Below, piece after piece: positions 46,888-58,529 of a stretch of 64,000 nt of DNA; position 1 is the first letter of the stretch, and each line of letters opens with the position of its first letter. The stretch comes from Symsagittifera roscoffensis (taxonomy: Eukaryota > Xenacoelomorpha > Acoela > Convolutidae): positions 15,173,949 to 15,237,948 of the forward strand of contig NC_087066.1 of NCBI RefSeq assembly GCF_963678635.1, read 5' to 3'. The notes under the pieces are model-generated. The model did no database searches. It was not told the DNA's origin and saw only the letters and a program-made list of their open reading frames with translations. The position numbers were made by a program, and so were the translations under genes.

Positions 46888-46970
46888 CAGGGGCGGCTTT
46901 GGGGGGGGGGGGGGGGGGGTTGGGGAGGGGGTGTTGGAGGCAGACACTTCTTCCTCACGGAATCGACACG
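46888..46970. other. G19 homopolymer and possible hAT terminus
   Basis: CAGGGGCGGCTTT directly precedes a run of 19 G (46,901-46,919) and another G-rich stretch. The first bases match the terminus of the hAT-like element at 49,104, so this may be a hAT end fragment. Confidence 0.4.
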
Positions 46971-47016
46971 GCTCTTTTTCCCTTGCCCCCACCTGCAAAT
47001 TTTTATAATTGAATTT

Positions 47017-47227
47017 GGCTCTTTCTCCTTTCCCCCCCCCCCCCCACCTGCAAAATTTTCCATGTAAATTTGTTGACCACATTGTCCGATTGTTATGAAA
47101 ATTTACATATAGACTAATAAGGACACGACAAACATATTTGATCCTCATACTCAACCTCGTAAAACCACTCGTTACACTAATATATTGAAGCTTGTGTGAG
47201 GTGGGGGGGGGGGAAGGAAAAAAAGCC
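47017..47227. mobile_element. Merlin-type MITE, subfamily 2 inverted (copy H)
   Basis: Starts GGCTCTTTCTCCTTTCCCC and ends GGGGAAGGAAAAAAAGCC. Perfect 8-bp target duplication TTGAATTT at 47,009-47,016 and 47,228-47,235. It is inserted next to the terminus of an older copy (GGCTCTTTTTCCCTTGCCCC at about 46,971). Confidence 0.9.
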
Positions 47228-47235
47228 TTGAATTT

Positions 47236-47787
47236 TTTTTCACAATGATCATTTTTCATAAAAATTGACATCTGGTCGACCTATAAAAAAGTCGACAAAT
47301 TTTTTAATTTTTTTTTTGAAAATCCGCCTCGGCCCTCCAGAAAATCCGCAATTTTTTTACGTCATCCTGCGCACACTATATCAATAAAATCTAATTTTAG
47401 ATTCATCAAATTGAACTTAATCTGGGGTTTGCTTATCGAATTGACATATGTTCTAGGAGAAAAAGTAGCGAAAATCAAGAAGCACTCATTCATAGAAAAC
47501 GGAGCCAGAAGCATTTTCTTACTGTATTGGTTTTTGCCACTTGAACCTAAAATTAAATTTTAAAGATAATGAAAACAATTTTTTTCTACCAAACTAATTC
47601 CCAGCTTTGATCAGTACAAATTTGAAAAAATTATGCAATCATGGGATAAAAGAAAAAAGGCTCATCTTAGAGGAAAGTTCTGACTTTTGGACTAAGTTTT
47701 AACGTATCTAATGAAAAGGTTGGAAATTAATTTTTTAAATGCATGAACTTTATGCGCGAAGCGCAGTTTCACCCCTAAATGACGTAT
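47236..47787. other. Intergenic DNA between MITEs
   Basis: No gene. CCGCCTCGGCCCTCCAG near 47,326 is a GC-rich island in otherwise AT-rich sequence. Nothing else recognised. Confidence 0.45.
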
Positions 47788-47795
47788 TTATTCTT

Positions 47796-47985
47796 GCTCT
47801 TTTTCTTCTCCACGCCACTAATGGATTTTCATTTGTAGTTTCTTTGTTTTCAATGTCCGATTGCTACAATTTTTGGTCTGCGGAGTATTTAGGCTATTAC
47901 ATACATATTTGGTCTTCATAATTAACCTCGTAAAACCCCTCGTTTTTGAGGCTTATGTGAGGTGGGTGGGAAAGGAATCAGAGCG
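47796..47985. mobile_element. Decayed Merlin-type MITE (copy I)
   Basis: Diverged subfamily-2 copy starting GCTCTTTTTCTTCTCC and ending GGTGGGTGGGAAAGGAATCA then GAGC. The 8-bp target duplication TTATTCTT is still intact at 47,788-47,795 and 47,986-47,993. Confidence 0.8.
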
Positions 47986-48079
47986 TTATTCTTCGTCGTA
48001 TTAAGTCTTTGAATCAATAAGTTTGCCTCATTTTAAAATGAAATGAACCCGGAGCTAGCCCGCAACAATTTTCCATGGC

Positions 48080-48240
48080 TAATAATTGATTATAATCAAT
48101 TTTTGTGGCCAAAACGTTTCCTATTATAATCGATTATAATTACCTTTTTTTGACCAAACAATCAATTATAATCCAATATAATCAATTACTTTTAGAGAAA
48201 AAAAAACGATTATAAGCCATTTAAAAAACCTTTCAATGGA
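48080..48240. repeat. TATAATCGATTATA-rich cluster 1
   Basis: Short palindromic words around ATTATAATCGATTATAAT and AATTGATTATAATCAATT recur several times. Similar clusters occur at 60,045-60,230 and 62,310-62,470. Confidence 0.7.
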
Positions 48241-48959
48241 TTAAAATGGATTATCAACTCTATGATTTTTTTCCAAACGTTCTGCAAAATATGCAGTTTT
48301 TTTGCCTTACTCACACTCGATTTCTCCCCTCCCCTCCCCTTCCCCCTTCCCCATTCTCCCTTCTCTCTACCCCCTTCCCCCTTCCAGTGGGTTGGGGGTT
48401 TGGGGGTAAGAGGAATAGGTGGCGAGATGGGGGTGTGGGGATAAACGTATGTGAAGGGGTTATGGTTGGGGGAGCGGCTGTAAGTGGAGGAAGTATGATT
48501 GGTAGGTTTTTACCTGAACAAAATGGCTGCAAGTAAACTTTTTTCTCAAGTTAGAGCTCAGCAAATTGATTTTTTTGGAGCTTAAAAGACAAAAGGAATT
48601 TGAAAAAAAAACCAAAATGCCGGTATCAAAGCGAAAATCTGAATGTTCCCATTGTCTTTTGAGGTTCCTGGGGTAGTTTTGTGACAACGTTCTTATTAAG
48701 TTTTCGAATAAAAAGAAATTTATGTTTTTAAAACTTACAAGTTTCTGCTCATTAAGGCTAAAACACGCAAATTAGCAATTATCAGAACCCATAATTTTAC
48801 GAAAAAAAAACAACAACACAGGTAAATTATGATCTGAATTTGAATTATTCAAGAAACCATTTTTTCAGTTGGTAATAAAGTTATCTATCAGGAAGGTTTA
48901 AGCAAAAAATAGGTTCTAAAACAAACAATCTGTGTAAAAAATACAAAAAGTTATATTTT
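48241..48959. other. Pyrimidine/purine-asymmetric tract and AT-rich intergenic DNA
   Basis: 48,325-48,385 is almost pure C/T and 48,388-48,490 is G-rich, including GTGGGTTGGGGGTTTGGGGG; the G-rich half contains the GGGG-spaced pattern needed for quadruplex formation. It resembles, in inverted orientation, the C-rich satellite at 61.2 kb. No gene. Confidence 0.5.
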
Positions 48960-49730
48960 GCATATAGCAAAAATTAAATAGACCAAAGAGCATGCCTCAA
49001 CCCAATTTGGAACGATTTCTAAGACGGATTGAATCCCCATTTACGTGTCAATAGCATGAAATATATTGCGCGTTAATTGTCCCAAACTGGCAATCCTCAC
49101 ACCCAGGGGCGGATCTAGGATTTTCTTGAAGGGGGGTGCGGATTTACAAGAAATTTTGTCGACCTATTTTTTAGGTCGAGCAAAGTGACTTTCTGAGCTC
49201 TTTTTAAAGCAGTAAAAACACCCTGTTTTGGTTCAATGTTCAGCGCCGCAGGCAACATTTTGAAAAACAGGCAAACAAAAATTGTTTTTAGGCACTTTTT
49301 GGGAAGATTTTGACCAAAAAGTTGCGTTTTTTTGGCGCGCGCTCCCCTCTCAAAATTAGTATATATTGGCGCCAAAGGCGCCTTTAGAAAGTTTTTAGGG
49401 TTCGTCGCCAATTATGGATGCCTCAAAATAGTACAAAAGGGAACCCTTTTGGTCGGCAGGGGTCGAATTCATAAAGGGAGGTGTCCGCTCCCCCCTAAAT
49501 CCGCCCCCCCCCTAAAACCGCCCCTGATCTCACCACCATAGCTTAACGAAAAACGATCTCAGCTAAAATATCTTAGTATATTCAAGACAACAATACCTTT
49601 CGAATGATAACAAAATTCCGTCAAAAATTGCAAGTTAGTAATTAAAAATTTTTCTGGAGAAAAATCACTCTGATCACAACAAATATTCCGCCATCTTCTT
49701 CGAAAATAGTCGTAACAACAACACAGATCG
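48960..49730 (+). repeat. Dispersed repeat R2, copy 3, split by a hAT-like MITE
   Basis: Left part contains ATTGCGCGTTAATTGTCCCA and CTGGCAATCCTCACACC; right part (from 49,527) contains AAGACAACAATACCTTTCGA and ACAACAAATATTCCGCCATC. Removing 49,104-49,526 restores the R2 order seen at 36.2 kb. Confidence 0.8.
49104..49526. mobile_element. hAT-like MITE inserted in R2
   Basis: Starts CAGGGGCGGATCTAGGA and ends AAAACCGCCCCTG, i.e. inverted CAGGGGCGG termini typical of non-autonomous hAT elements. Length about 423 bp. The flanks CTCACACC and ATCTCACC are only partly alike, so no clean 8-bp duplication. The interior (GCCGCAGGCAACATTTTGAA) is shared with 53,360-53,515. The frames across it are not genes. 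Confidence 0.75.
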
Positions 49731-50284
49731 CCTATATTTCTTACTCTCTACGAAATTCGTAGAGCAATAAAAATCTCTCAAAGAATTTATAAGTTTCTTT
49801 TTTATGTTCCGTAATTTAAACAAGACTGCTCGTGTATCAGGGCAAAACCCTGGATGTTCCGACTGTCTCTTAATTCATATCGAATAGTTTTTGGGAAAAA
49901 ATGTTGAAAAACTGCTCAAACATCAAGTGTGGTCGTACGAATGTGGTTCAGCAAGTTTAACTGCAATCGGCAGATGGACAATACGCTTCCTAATTAGGTT
50001 AATAATTTCATTCTCCAGAGAATAGAAAAACGATCGAAATGGGCTGCCATTTTTTTTTCAATTTTTACTTTAAAAATATTAGTTGCTCAATTGCCATGGA
50101 ACTCGGTATGTATCGCGATAACGCAATTCAAACTAAGGGGGGTGCTGGCTGATGAATAGTTGATAGAAATCACAGGGAGGGGTTGAACGCGTGAACGGAT
50201 AGGGGAGGAGGGTAGGGGTAAACGCGCATTTTATATAAAAGTGATAAGGTTTAGATTTCGAGTAGGCCGTGAGTATAGCAGAAA

Positions 50285-50505
50285 ATTGATCGGATCAAGT
50301 TAACATCCTCCCCTCCCTCCAAAGAAATCCATTTAGGGGGAAAATGTTAAATATGGAGTTCGACATATCAGCCAATCAGAATAGAGCATTTTACATGCAG
50401 CGCTAAGTAGATTTAAATTAAAATGAACGCTGGGGTGGAGAATTTTTTTTTTTTGGGGGGGGGGGAGAGGATTTTAACTTGATCCAATTGATCTCCCGCA
50501 ATAAA
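50285..50505. repeat. Inverted repeat with ~40-bp arms
   Basis: TTGATCGGATCAAGTTAACA followed by TCCTCCCCTCCC at about 50,288-50,325 is mirrored by GGGGAGAGGATTTTAACTTG then ATCCAATTGATC at about 50,459-50,500. Possibly a MITE; no target duplication seen. Confidence 0.65.
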
Positions 50506-50791
50506 ATGAACGCAGATACGGTGAATCAACAACTTCTTTCCATTTTGTTGATCAAAAAAGGTTTCACCAAAAAATTTGCCATTTACTATAAAAAGACCGG
50601 ATAGATTTGACTCAAAGTAATCGAGCTTGAAATCATTTTTTGAGTTGAAGTTTCCTCAAAGAACTAAGAATAGAGGTACTCGTTTAGAAGTCTGTTCCCG
50701 TTAAAAACCTCGTGTAGAAGTATGGTTCGTTAAAACTACCAATGGTACGATACTGAAATCAGATATGGACGATTTTAAATGTAGTTTGTAA

Positions 50792-51517
50792 GGTGCTAGG
50801 GATTTTAGCAGACCAGTTTTTATAGCAGACCGGTTTTTTAGCGGACTCAGAACAATTATAAAGTGTAATAGCTAACTTCAAACGCGGAATTGGCGATTAG
50901 CGACCGCTTGCTCCGCTGCGCTTCAATTCATCACGAGTGTTATTGTGCACGTAAATCTTTGATTTGCCGCTAAATTAGTCTGTCTTGTTTTAGAAGTGGA
51001 AAGTTTTGCTTACAAACTGCGAGATAAATGTCTGAATTGGGGAAGCTTAGCCCCAGACTGAGCGTCTTTTTGAGTCTGTCAATCAATCAATCATCCATCA
51101 CTTTGTAACGTTTGTCTGCTAAAAGACTCATTTTTCACTTTTTATGCTAAAAGATTGGTCTGCTAAACGATCGGTCCCCCAGTTTATAAGTTTTGCCAGA
51201 GAACTGATTTTTTGATAATTTCATTTTAAAGGAAACGTAGGAGCTAATCAAACAAAAAAATGTACAAGTTTTCTTCTGTTCTCATCCCGAACAAGACTTC
51301 CCCAATTAAGACAATTATTTCGTCATTTGTCAACAAAACTATCAACTTCAAAAACACAGCAGTCTAAATTAGTGGCGAATTGAATTGAAGCAAAGCGGAA
51401 TAAATGGTCGCTAATCGCCAATTCCTTGTTTGAAGTTAGCTATCACACTTTATAATGTCCTGTGTCTGCTAAAAAACCTGTCTGCTAAAAAACTGGTCTG
51501 CTAAAATCCCTGGCACC
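50792..51517. mobile_element. Non-autonomous DNA transposon with ~145-bp inverted termini
   Basis: The left end GGTGCTAGGGATTTTAGCAG and the inverted right end GGTGCCAGGGATTTTAGCAG begin a terminal inverted repeat of about 145 bp that continues through repeated TTTAGCAGAC words, TATAAAGTGT, TAGCTAACTTCAAAC and GGAATTGGCGATTAGCGACC. Length 726 bp, no transposase. No target duplication is visible, so the superfamily is open. It ends about 170 bp before the DUF229 open frame. Confidence 0.85.
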
Positions 51518-51690
51518 TTTTCATCCACTTGAAGTACTTCAATTATTTTTCAAGTGGTCTGGCGGAGCCATACTTCTAAATGAGTGCCAGAATAGATTTT
51601 ACTTGAAAAAAGATATCATAAGTTCTGTGCAGCTTCTTGCCTAGTACACTGTTTTCAACTTGGCGACTTTAACGTTAAAAAATTTATTTC

Positions 51691-52625
51691 ATGAAGCAAT
51701 TAGTTTTTATGATGTTTAAAAATCATGCACAAAAAACCTCCGCTGTCAAAGATAAGCAAAAGGACACTGTTTTTTGTTTCAGAAAGAGAACAATAAACGA
51801 CGAAATTAAATGTAAGCGAGCTAAAATTAGTCCTTCCGGTAGTTGTAGAACGCTGCAGCGAATGATTGATTCTGATGTCAATCACTGCAACCCAGGTAGA
51901 GGCTTTGAACTCTGTCAATCTTTTCTGAAGTATAATAACAATCTTGATCATTTCTATGAGTTCGACTGCAATAATGCGAAGAAGATTTGCATCAACATGA
52001 AAATTGGTTTTCTTGACCCTCCGAACGGCAGTCTGAAATGGACAATCTTGAACGCTTCTGAGTTTTCTGCACTCGAAATTCGGCTAAAAACACTGTCGCA
52101 CGAAAAGAAGTTTATGTACCTGACATGCGAACTCAGCTGGCATACTTATTTTTTGTATCGATTGATGGGATATAGTTTCAACAAACATGGACAAGCTGAA
52201 CAAGTCTTGTTTTTTCAACCAAATATCGACGTATCAGATATTCGACTATCAGCTAAAAACAAAGAAAAGACGAAGAATAAGCCAAATATTAACATCATTT
52301 TTATCGACAGCGTTTCAAGGACTGAATTTTACTACGCTATGCCAAAGACAGTTGCTTGGATGCGAAGTTTGGCGACCGAAGAAAAAAGAAATGTCCTTGA
52401 CTTCAAATTAGTTCAAAGCGTGCATCATCAGACTTTTTACAACTTCCATAAACTGTTCAATGGTGCAAATAAAAGTGCAAGAGTCTACAAACGAGATTAT
52501 GAGATCGATGAATTGGAACACTTTTTTCCCAAAATGAGAAAAAGTGGATACATGACTGCCTATTCGAGGGATGCTTGTTATTCATACTACATGCATGGGA
52601 AAGACTCAATTTCAGCCAAGGATGC
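51691..52625 (+). CDS. DUF229-family protein, upstream exon
   Basis: Encodes the N-terminal and first half of the catalytic-like domain of a DUF229 protein (alkaline-phosphatase/sulfatase-like fold, abundant in nematodes, function uncertain). The diagnostic stretch is NINIIFIDSVSRTEFYYAMP followed by KT, matching the family's hydrophobic-D-S-x-S-R block that carries the metal-binding Asp. Cys pairs around CNPGRGFELC and FDCNNAKKIC, and SGYMTAYSRDACYSYY, also fit. The exon ends at 52,625 with donor GTGAGT. The open frame can start at the ATG 51,691, but a strong TTTTTTGTTTCAG acceptor ends at 51,782, so the true exon may begin at 51,783 with an upstream exon not identified. Codons 1-30 should be treated with caution. 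Confidence 0.85.
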
Positions 52626-52714
52626 GTGAGTTACCTATTTTATTTTGTCGGAGAGTGAAATTAAAAAATCATAAAAAGTTGCAAAGGTGAGAAAAAATAA
52701 CTCATTATGCATTA

Positions 52715-53260
52715 TGGAACCAGTTCTAAACTAGTATTGATAATTGGACATAAATGTAATTCGCTATCTTTATAAAATATTACTACCTGCAAATCATATT
52801 CCATCTCTAACACTGACACTTATTTGTAAGTGCTGAAAATACTTGTAGTTTCAGCACCAGAACAATTTGAACAAATCTTAGACTACAGTTGTTCTCCTTC
52901 TGGATAAAACCCCAAGAACTAACACGCAAAAACCAGTATACACTAGATCTATTGAGACTAGGAGATATAAGAGTAAGATTAAGATTGGTATTAGACTGAG
53001 AACTTTCACGAATCTATCCGGCCGAAAATAAGATACCGTGATAAACAGACGGTGTACCTTATCTGAAATTACTCTATGAGTATAGCCAAATAGTCTTAAC
53101 TCATCTGGTGCGACCAAAAGTCTCGAACAAGACCTTAAAAGACCAACTTGGATATAGATCTACCTGTGTTCTAATTATACCTAAACCTTATGGATTGGTT
53201 TACTCTTCTGCAACCCTTGATCACCAAGCAGATACAAACAAGATACAGGAACGTTACAAA
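52715..53260 (-). repeat. Dispersed repeat R1, copy 2
   Basis: Inverted relative to copy 1. The hairpin at 52,830-52,857 has one mismatch in its 13-bp stem. The right part (TTCTAATTATACCTAAACCT, then TATGGATTGGTTTAC, then CAACCCTTGATC) is shared with the end of the window near 63,885-63,945. Confidence 0.85.
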
Positions 53261-53359
53261 ATCAAAAATATTTTTCTGACTCAGAAGCTATATCACCATT
53301 ATTAATTGAAAGAAAACGCAGAATTAAGAAATCATACATTAAAAAACAGTACTAAAAAA

Positions 53360-53515
53360 AACGCAATTCTTGGTCAATTCTTCAAAAAAGTGCCTACAAA
53401 AGCCTTTTTTGGCCTGTTTATCAAAAATTTGCCTGCGGCGCAAAAAATTTATTCAAAGTGGGGCCTTTATTTTGATTTGGGAGACCTCAGAAAATCAATT
53501 TAGTCGACGTTTTGT
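53360..53515 (+). repeat. Fragment of the hAT-like MITE interior
   Basis: Matches the reverse complement of about 49,170-49,330: AAAAAGTGCCTA, GGCCTGTTTATCAAAAATTT, GCCTGCGGCGCAAA. The termini are missing. Confidence 0.7.
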
Positions 53516-55918
53516 AAAGATTAAAAATTTTACCTTCTGAGTAAGTTTTCTCAAATTGAGTAAATTTTATCAATTAAGTTCAAAAATGTAGTGTTCTAGA
53601 AATTCAAAGTGCTATAAGGCCATATACTTAATAAATTATATCCGTTGTTTTTTGCTTGCGTTCAAAAAGTTTTTCCTAATGCCTGTTGGCTATGTTTAGT
53701 ATTACCTGTTATGAGTGGAAAAATTTGAAAAAGAAAAAACTGTAGCACACCTGAATACAAAAAATTCTTCCCTGTTTCTGTTGTTAAAATATTTTTCAGA
53801 TAATGAAAACAGTACCGCGACAATTTTCAAGAAAAGACAACTCGCAACAATAGAAAACTAGCAAATTCAAGAAAAAAGACAACTCGCAAGTTTTTGAAGT
53901 TAATTGGAAACTTTAAATTCTCGGTTCTCGGTTTAAGGTCGCCGGTGGGCGCTACTCGCCACAAATTTCCTATAAATTCCTACCCTATGCTTGCAAGCTC
54001 GCAACACGTTGGCGCGATTTTGGCGGTGGGTATATTGCGAGTTGCCTTTTAAAGCGAGTTGTCGCATTACAATTGAAAACAATTAAATAGAAAAAATGAA
54101 AAACGATAAGTCTTTCATTCTATTTTTTCTAAAACTAAAACAATATTCCTTTTATTTGAAAAAAAAGATATGGGCCGTTTTTTAGCGTGTTGAGGGAAAA
54201 GGACACATGGTACGCTTAAAATGATAGCATTGACCTCAATTCAATTCAATTGTGTTTCAAAAATGAATCTCAAGTTGAAGAAAAAAAACGAAGATATTAA
54301 AAAAAAAACGTTTTTTTTTGCTGGTAGTTTTCACAAAATATTCCAAATACAGTCACAAAAAAACGCACTCGTGTTTTTTTTTTAAAAATTGGAGAAAACA
54401 TCGGACGACAAAGTTTTGCCTAATTTTCAATAGTCGCATCAAAAATAAATCAAATTAGAACATGCTAAAGTGATATTAAAAACTATATATATTACAAAAG
54501 TTTGAAGCGCTATCAGTTATTATCATTGATTAACCCTCTGCTCAACAAATTAAAATTTGAGTAATTAATATAAATCTGATCTTTTGAATGTTTCCGTGAT
54601 TACGCTATCGCCTCTCAAAACACGGTGGCTTTTTGACCAAAAAATTTGATTACTCATCTACAACTAATTGTGTTATTAAGAGATCAAACTTTCTTTCAAT
54701 ATATGTCTGAGGTGATCCGAGCTTTCACATTCACGTTCTGGTCATTAACAGGATCAAAACTGTTTGCATAATGATATTTCTTCTCACTTTTGAATAACCG
54801 TTAGCTGTTTCAAATTGTAAGTTAAAAAATCAAGCTTTATCATCAACACTCTACCTGAATCTTCGGATTCCGTCAGGACGATAGCTGTTTCACACTAAGC
54901 AATGCTTTCACACCAATTTGGCTACAGCAGTTTCCGAAAACTTGTATCTGCCATTTTGTAGTTTCAATGCATTTCGATAAACGTCAATTATGTTGTGCTA
55001 TCTTAAGCTGGAACGACTAACAAAGATATGTTTAATTTGCCAAAATAAAATTTGTTAGACATTTTTACTTTGAGGAATTAAAATTAAAATTTTGAGCCCC
55101 AATGCAGTAAGACTTGCTGTTTATTTAAAAGACAAAAGGCGTCAGCATTTTGAGCTTTTTCATAAAAAGTTTTAACGACTAAAAAAATCTTGAATTTAAA
55201 AAGTGGTACTGACTGTTTATCTGATTACACAATTGCTTCATTTCTGTGGGCTTGATTCAAAATTATGATTTTTCAAATGAAAACCAATGAAATATTGAGG
55301 TTTTTAGAGATTGATCAATTATCCTTCAAATATACATTACCTGTCACTGAGACTTTGCTCGCTTACCGTCTTCAGCTCTACCAGCCGCATGTCATTTTCA
55401 ACCATTCTTCTATCGATCGTGTTCGTCTGCACAATCAATGATTTTCCTCAATAAACCATAAATTTTTTATTATAACTTTGTTATCGTATTTTTTATCTCT
55501 ATGAGCAACAGTTCATCAAACAATTTGGACTCCATGCTGTCTCCAATTGGACTTGTTGTTTGATGCTTCCATCGGCAAATTTTTGTGAAAACTTGAAAAC
55601 TGATCTTTTCTGTTACAATTTTGAAACAATTTTCATAATCATTGACTGCAGATAAATTGAAATTATCAAGGCAGCATATGCCACTTTTTCAAATTGAATT
55701 GTTCATAATGAGGATACCTGGAAGATCAAATATTTCGAGGAAATTTTTTTAAAAAATTTTATCGAATTGTTTTGCAAATCAAGAAAAGGAAAAAAAACTA
55801 TCTTTATAGTGTCTGGTTGATTATTCTAGAATAATTGAGAAATTTAAGAAAAAAGATAAGAAAGATTTGAATTGAGTTACATATATACTTTTATATGAAA
55901 TAAAATAAACGATTAAAA

Positions 55919-58115
55919 CTATACTCAAGCATACATACCCCACCATACGTATAAAGCTGCATACTTGTAAACATAAAAAACATAAACACATTTTCATAAG
56001 TTGCAAACTTATATGCATACTCATAAAAATAGTCAAACGTAATCTAGTACATACATACGTTTATTCATACACATTTAAATACTTACATAAGGTTATTCAT
56101 ACAAACTTACATGTAAAAACATACATGTATACATAAGCACAAACTTACATAAACACATACATAGATAAATACATACATACATACATACAAACATACATGC
56201 ATACATAGATACATACATGCGTACTTACATATATAAATACAAAAATAATATTTTTTAGAGACATACAACCATACGTACAAAATTACATTAAAAATTACAA
56301 AAGTAAAATGCAAAAATACTTCCATAAATACAAACATTCAAAAATGAAGTCTTACATAAAGGTATGAATACAAACGTACATAGTCTTATACATAAGATGA
56401 ATGCAAATAAACTCTCATACATACATAAATTTTACATACTTGCTTACATAATTTTAAACCTGCAATCAAATATACGAAAAGTTTTGCTTACACACATGCA
56501 AAGATTTTAAATAGAACCACTTTTAAACACACAAACCAGCTTACATTCACTTCACACTTTCAAGACAAATATATACACACTTTAAGACAAAAAGAGTCAG
56601 GCATTACAGACTGGCATTCATACGTCTTTACATACAGTCATATAAACGTGCCTTTCATACTCATATACAAAAATGCATAAGTACTTGCCTACAAACAGAC
56701 ATGGATCGTACTTTACAAGGATGCAACGACTCATGTGTACACACTTTCCTTTTAAACAGACATAAAACTTCAATCATAAATTTGTACAATTTGCAAAGAA
56801 GCAAATTTTTAAATTATTTTAAACTGAAAAACATACATTGATACTTGCTGGTCTTCATACACTGGTCTTCATGCTGGTCTTCACACACTCAATCAAGCGG
56901 ACATGCAGTCAAGAGTTCATCTTACATGAAAACATACAAATATACATAACTCCTAAATACTCAAATGAATACACACAAATAGTATGTACATACATGATTA
57001 ATTACATTTATACATGCAAAAAGTTGTAGACTTTTACATAGATACATAATTTACATAAATAGACACACACGCAAGTTTTGCTTACACACATGCAAAGATT
57101 TTACTTATCAGTTCTGCTTGACTGCATGTCCGCTTGATTGAGTGAATGAAGACCAGCAATTATTTTGTATCAATGTATGTTTTTCAGCTTAAAATCATTT
57201 AAAAATTTGCTTCTTTGCAAATTGTACAATTTTATGATTGAAGTCTTATGTCTGTTTAAAAGGAAATTGTGTACACATGAGTCGTTGCATGCTTGTTAAG
57301 TACGATCCATGTCTGTTTGTGAGCAAGTACTCATGCATTTTCGTATATGAGTATGAAAGGCACGTTTATATGACTGTATGTAAAGACGTATGAATGCCAG
57401 TCTGTAATGCCTGACTCTTTTTGTCTTAATGTGTGTATATATTTGTCTTGAAAGTGTGAAGTGAATGTAAGCTGGTTTGTGTGTTTAATTGTGGTTCTAT
57501 TTTAAAGGTCAGCAGAAATAATAAGTCAAAATTTTTTGCATATTTGATTGCAGGTTTAAAAGTATGTAAACAAGTATGTAAAATTTATGTATGTATGAGA
57601 GTTTATGTGCATTCATCTTATGTATAAGACTATGTACGTTTGTATTCATACCTTTATGTAGACTTCATTTTGGAATGTTTGTATGTATGGAAGTATTTTT
57701 GCATATATGTATGTAATTTTTTACGTATGGTTGTATGAATGTCTCTAAAAATTTTTTATATTTGTATGTATATATGTAAGTACGCATGTATGTATCTATG
57801 TATGCATGTATGTTTGTATGTATGTATGTATTTATGTATGTATGTGATTATGTAAGTTTGTGCTTATGTATACATGTATGTATGTTTGTATTCAGTAAGT
57901 GTGTATGTAATTGTTTTTGTAAGTAAGTTTGTATGAATAACCTTATATAAGTATTTAAATGTGTATGAATAAACGTATGTATGTACTAGAATACGTATGA
58001 CTATTTTTATGAGTATGCATATAAGTTTGCAACTTATGAAAATGTGTTTATGTTTTTTATGTTTACAAGTATGCAGCTTTATATGTTTGGTGGGGTATGT
58101 ATGTTTGAGTATAGG
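55919..58115. repeat. Giant ACATAC-rich palindrome (about 1-kb arms)
   Basis: The left arm (about 55,919-56,918) and right arm (about 57,106-58,115) are inverted copies with a ~190-bp spacer. Outer ends: CTATACTCAAGCATACATAC on the left, mirrored by GTATGTTTGAGTATAG on the right. Inner ends: CAAGCGGACATGCAGTCAAG mirrored by CTTGACTGCATGTCCGCTTG. Much of the arm is degenerate (ACATAC)n, but unique stretches in both arms (GCAACGACTCATGTGTACAC; CTGGCATTCATACGTCTTTA) prove a true inverted duplication. The right end abuts the truncated DUF229 exon. Confidence 0.9.
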
Positions 58116-58529
58116 CTATGGTTGAAACATGGCCTGAAATTTGTAACGTTACTTGAGACAAATATTAACCATAACATAAAACACACGCATGTTAAACACA
58201 TGGACGAACCCCTGAGGAAATACCTTTCGAATATTATTAAAAACGATGATGTAATTACAGTTATTTTATCAGATCACGGAAAAAAATTCGGCCTCTATAT
58301 GAACTTGGTGTTCCCCGAAGGCGCAACAGACCGCTATCACCCATTCGCGTTTGTTATTTTGCCGGAAAAAGAGAATCGGTATTTTACAGACGTTGAGTTG
58401 AAAAATTTAGAGTCAAATCAGGACAAAATGGTGACGGCACAAGGTTTACATTACTTGTTGTCGAAGTTTTCGGTTCAAGGGGATGAAGAACAGTCAGGTG
58501 ATACAAACATTTTTGCTCCAAAAAGCTAA
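58116..58529 (+). pseudogene. Truncated duplicate of the DUF229 terminal exon
   Basis: From CTATGGTTGAAACATGGCCT onward this is nearly identical to 59,013-59,426, including the SDHG motif and the stop, with about five amino-acid differences (for example DHGKKFG against DHGNKFG). The similarity continues past the stop to about 58,702. The first ~185 nt of the exon and its splice acceptor are absent, replaced by the palindrome arm, so it should not be spliced in. The frame upstream of 58,116 is palindrome sequence. Confidence 0.85.

Noticed and set aside
46714-47271. 185-codon minus-strand frame with poly-Pro and poly-Gly
   Set aside because: It runs through MITE H, a G19 homopolymer and a truncated MITE; no conserved domain and the composition follows the repeats.
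49115-49411. 98-codon minus-strand frame
   Set aside because: Lies inside the hAT-like MITE and ends in its terminus; such frames recur with non-coding MITE copies.
55821-56337. Minus-strand frames rich in Tyr, Cys, Met and Val
   Set aside because: Translation of the (ACATAC)n palindrome arm (TATG/TGTA repeats); not proteins.
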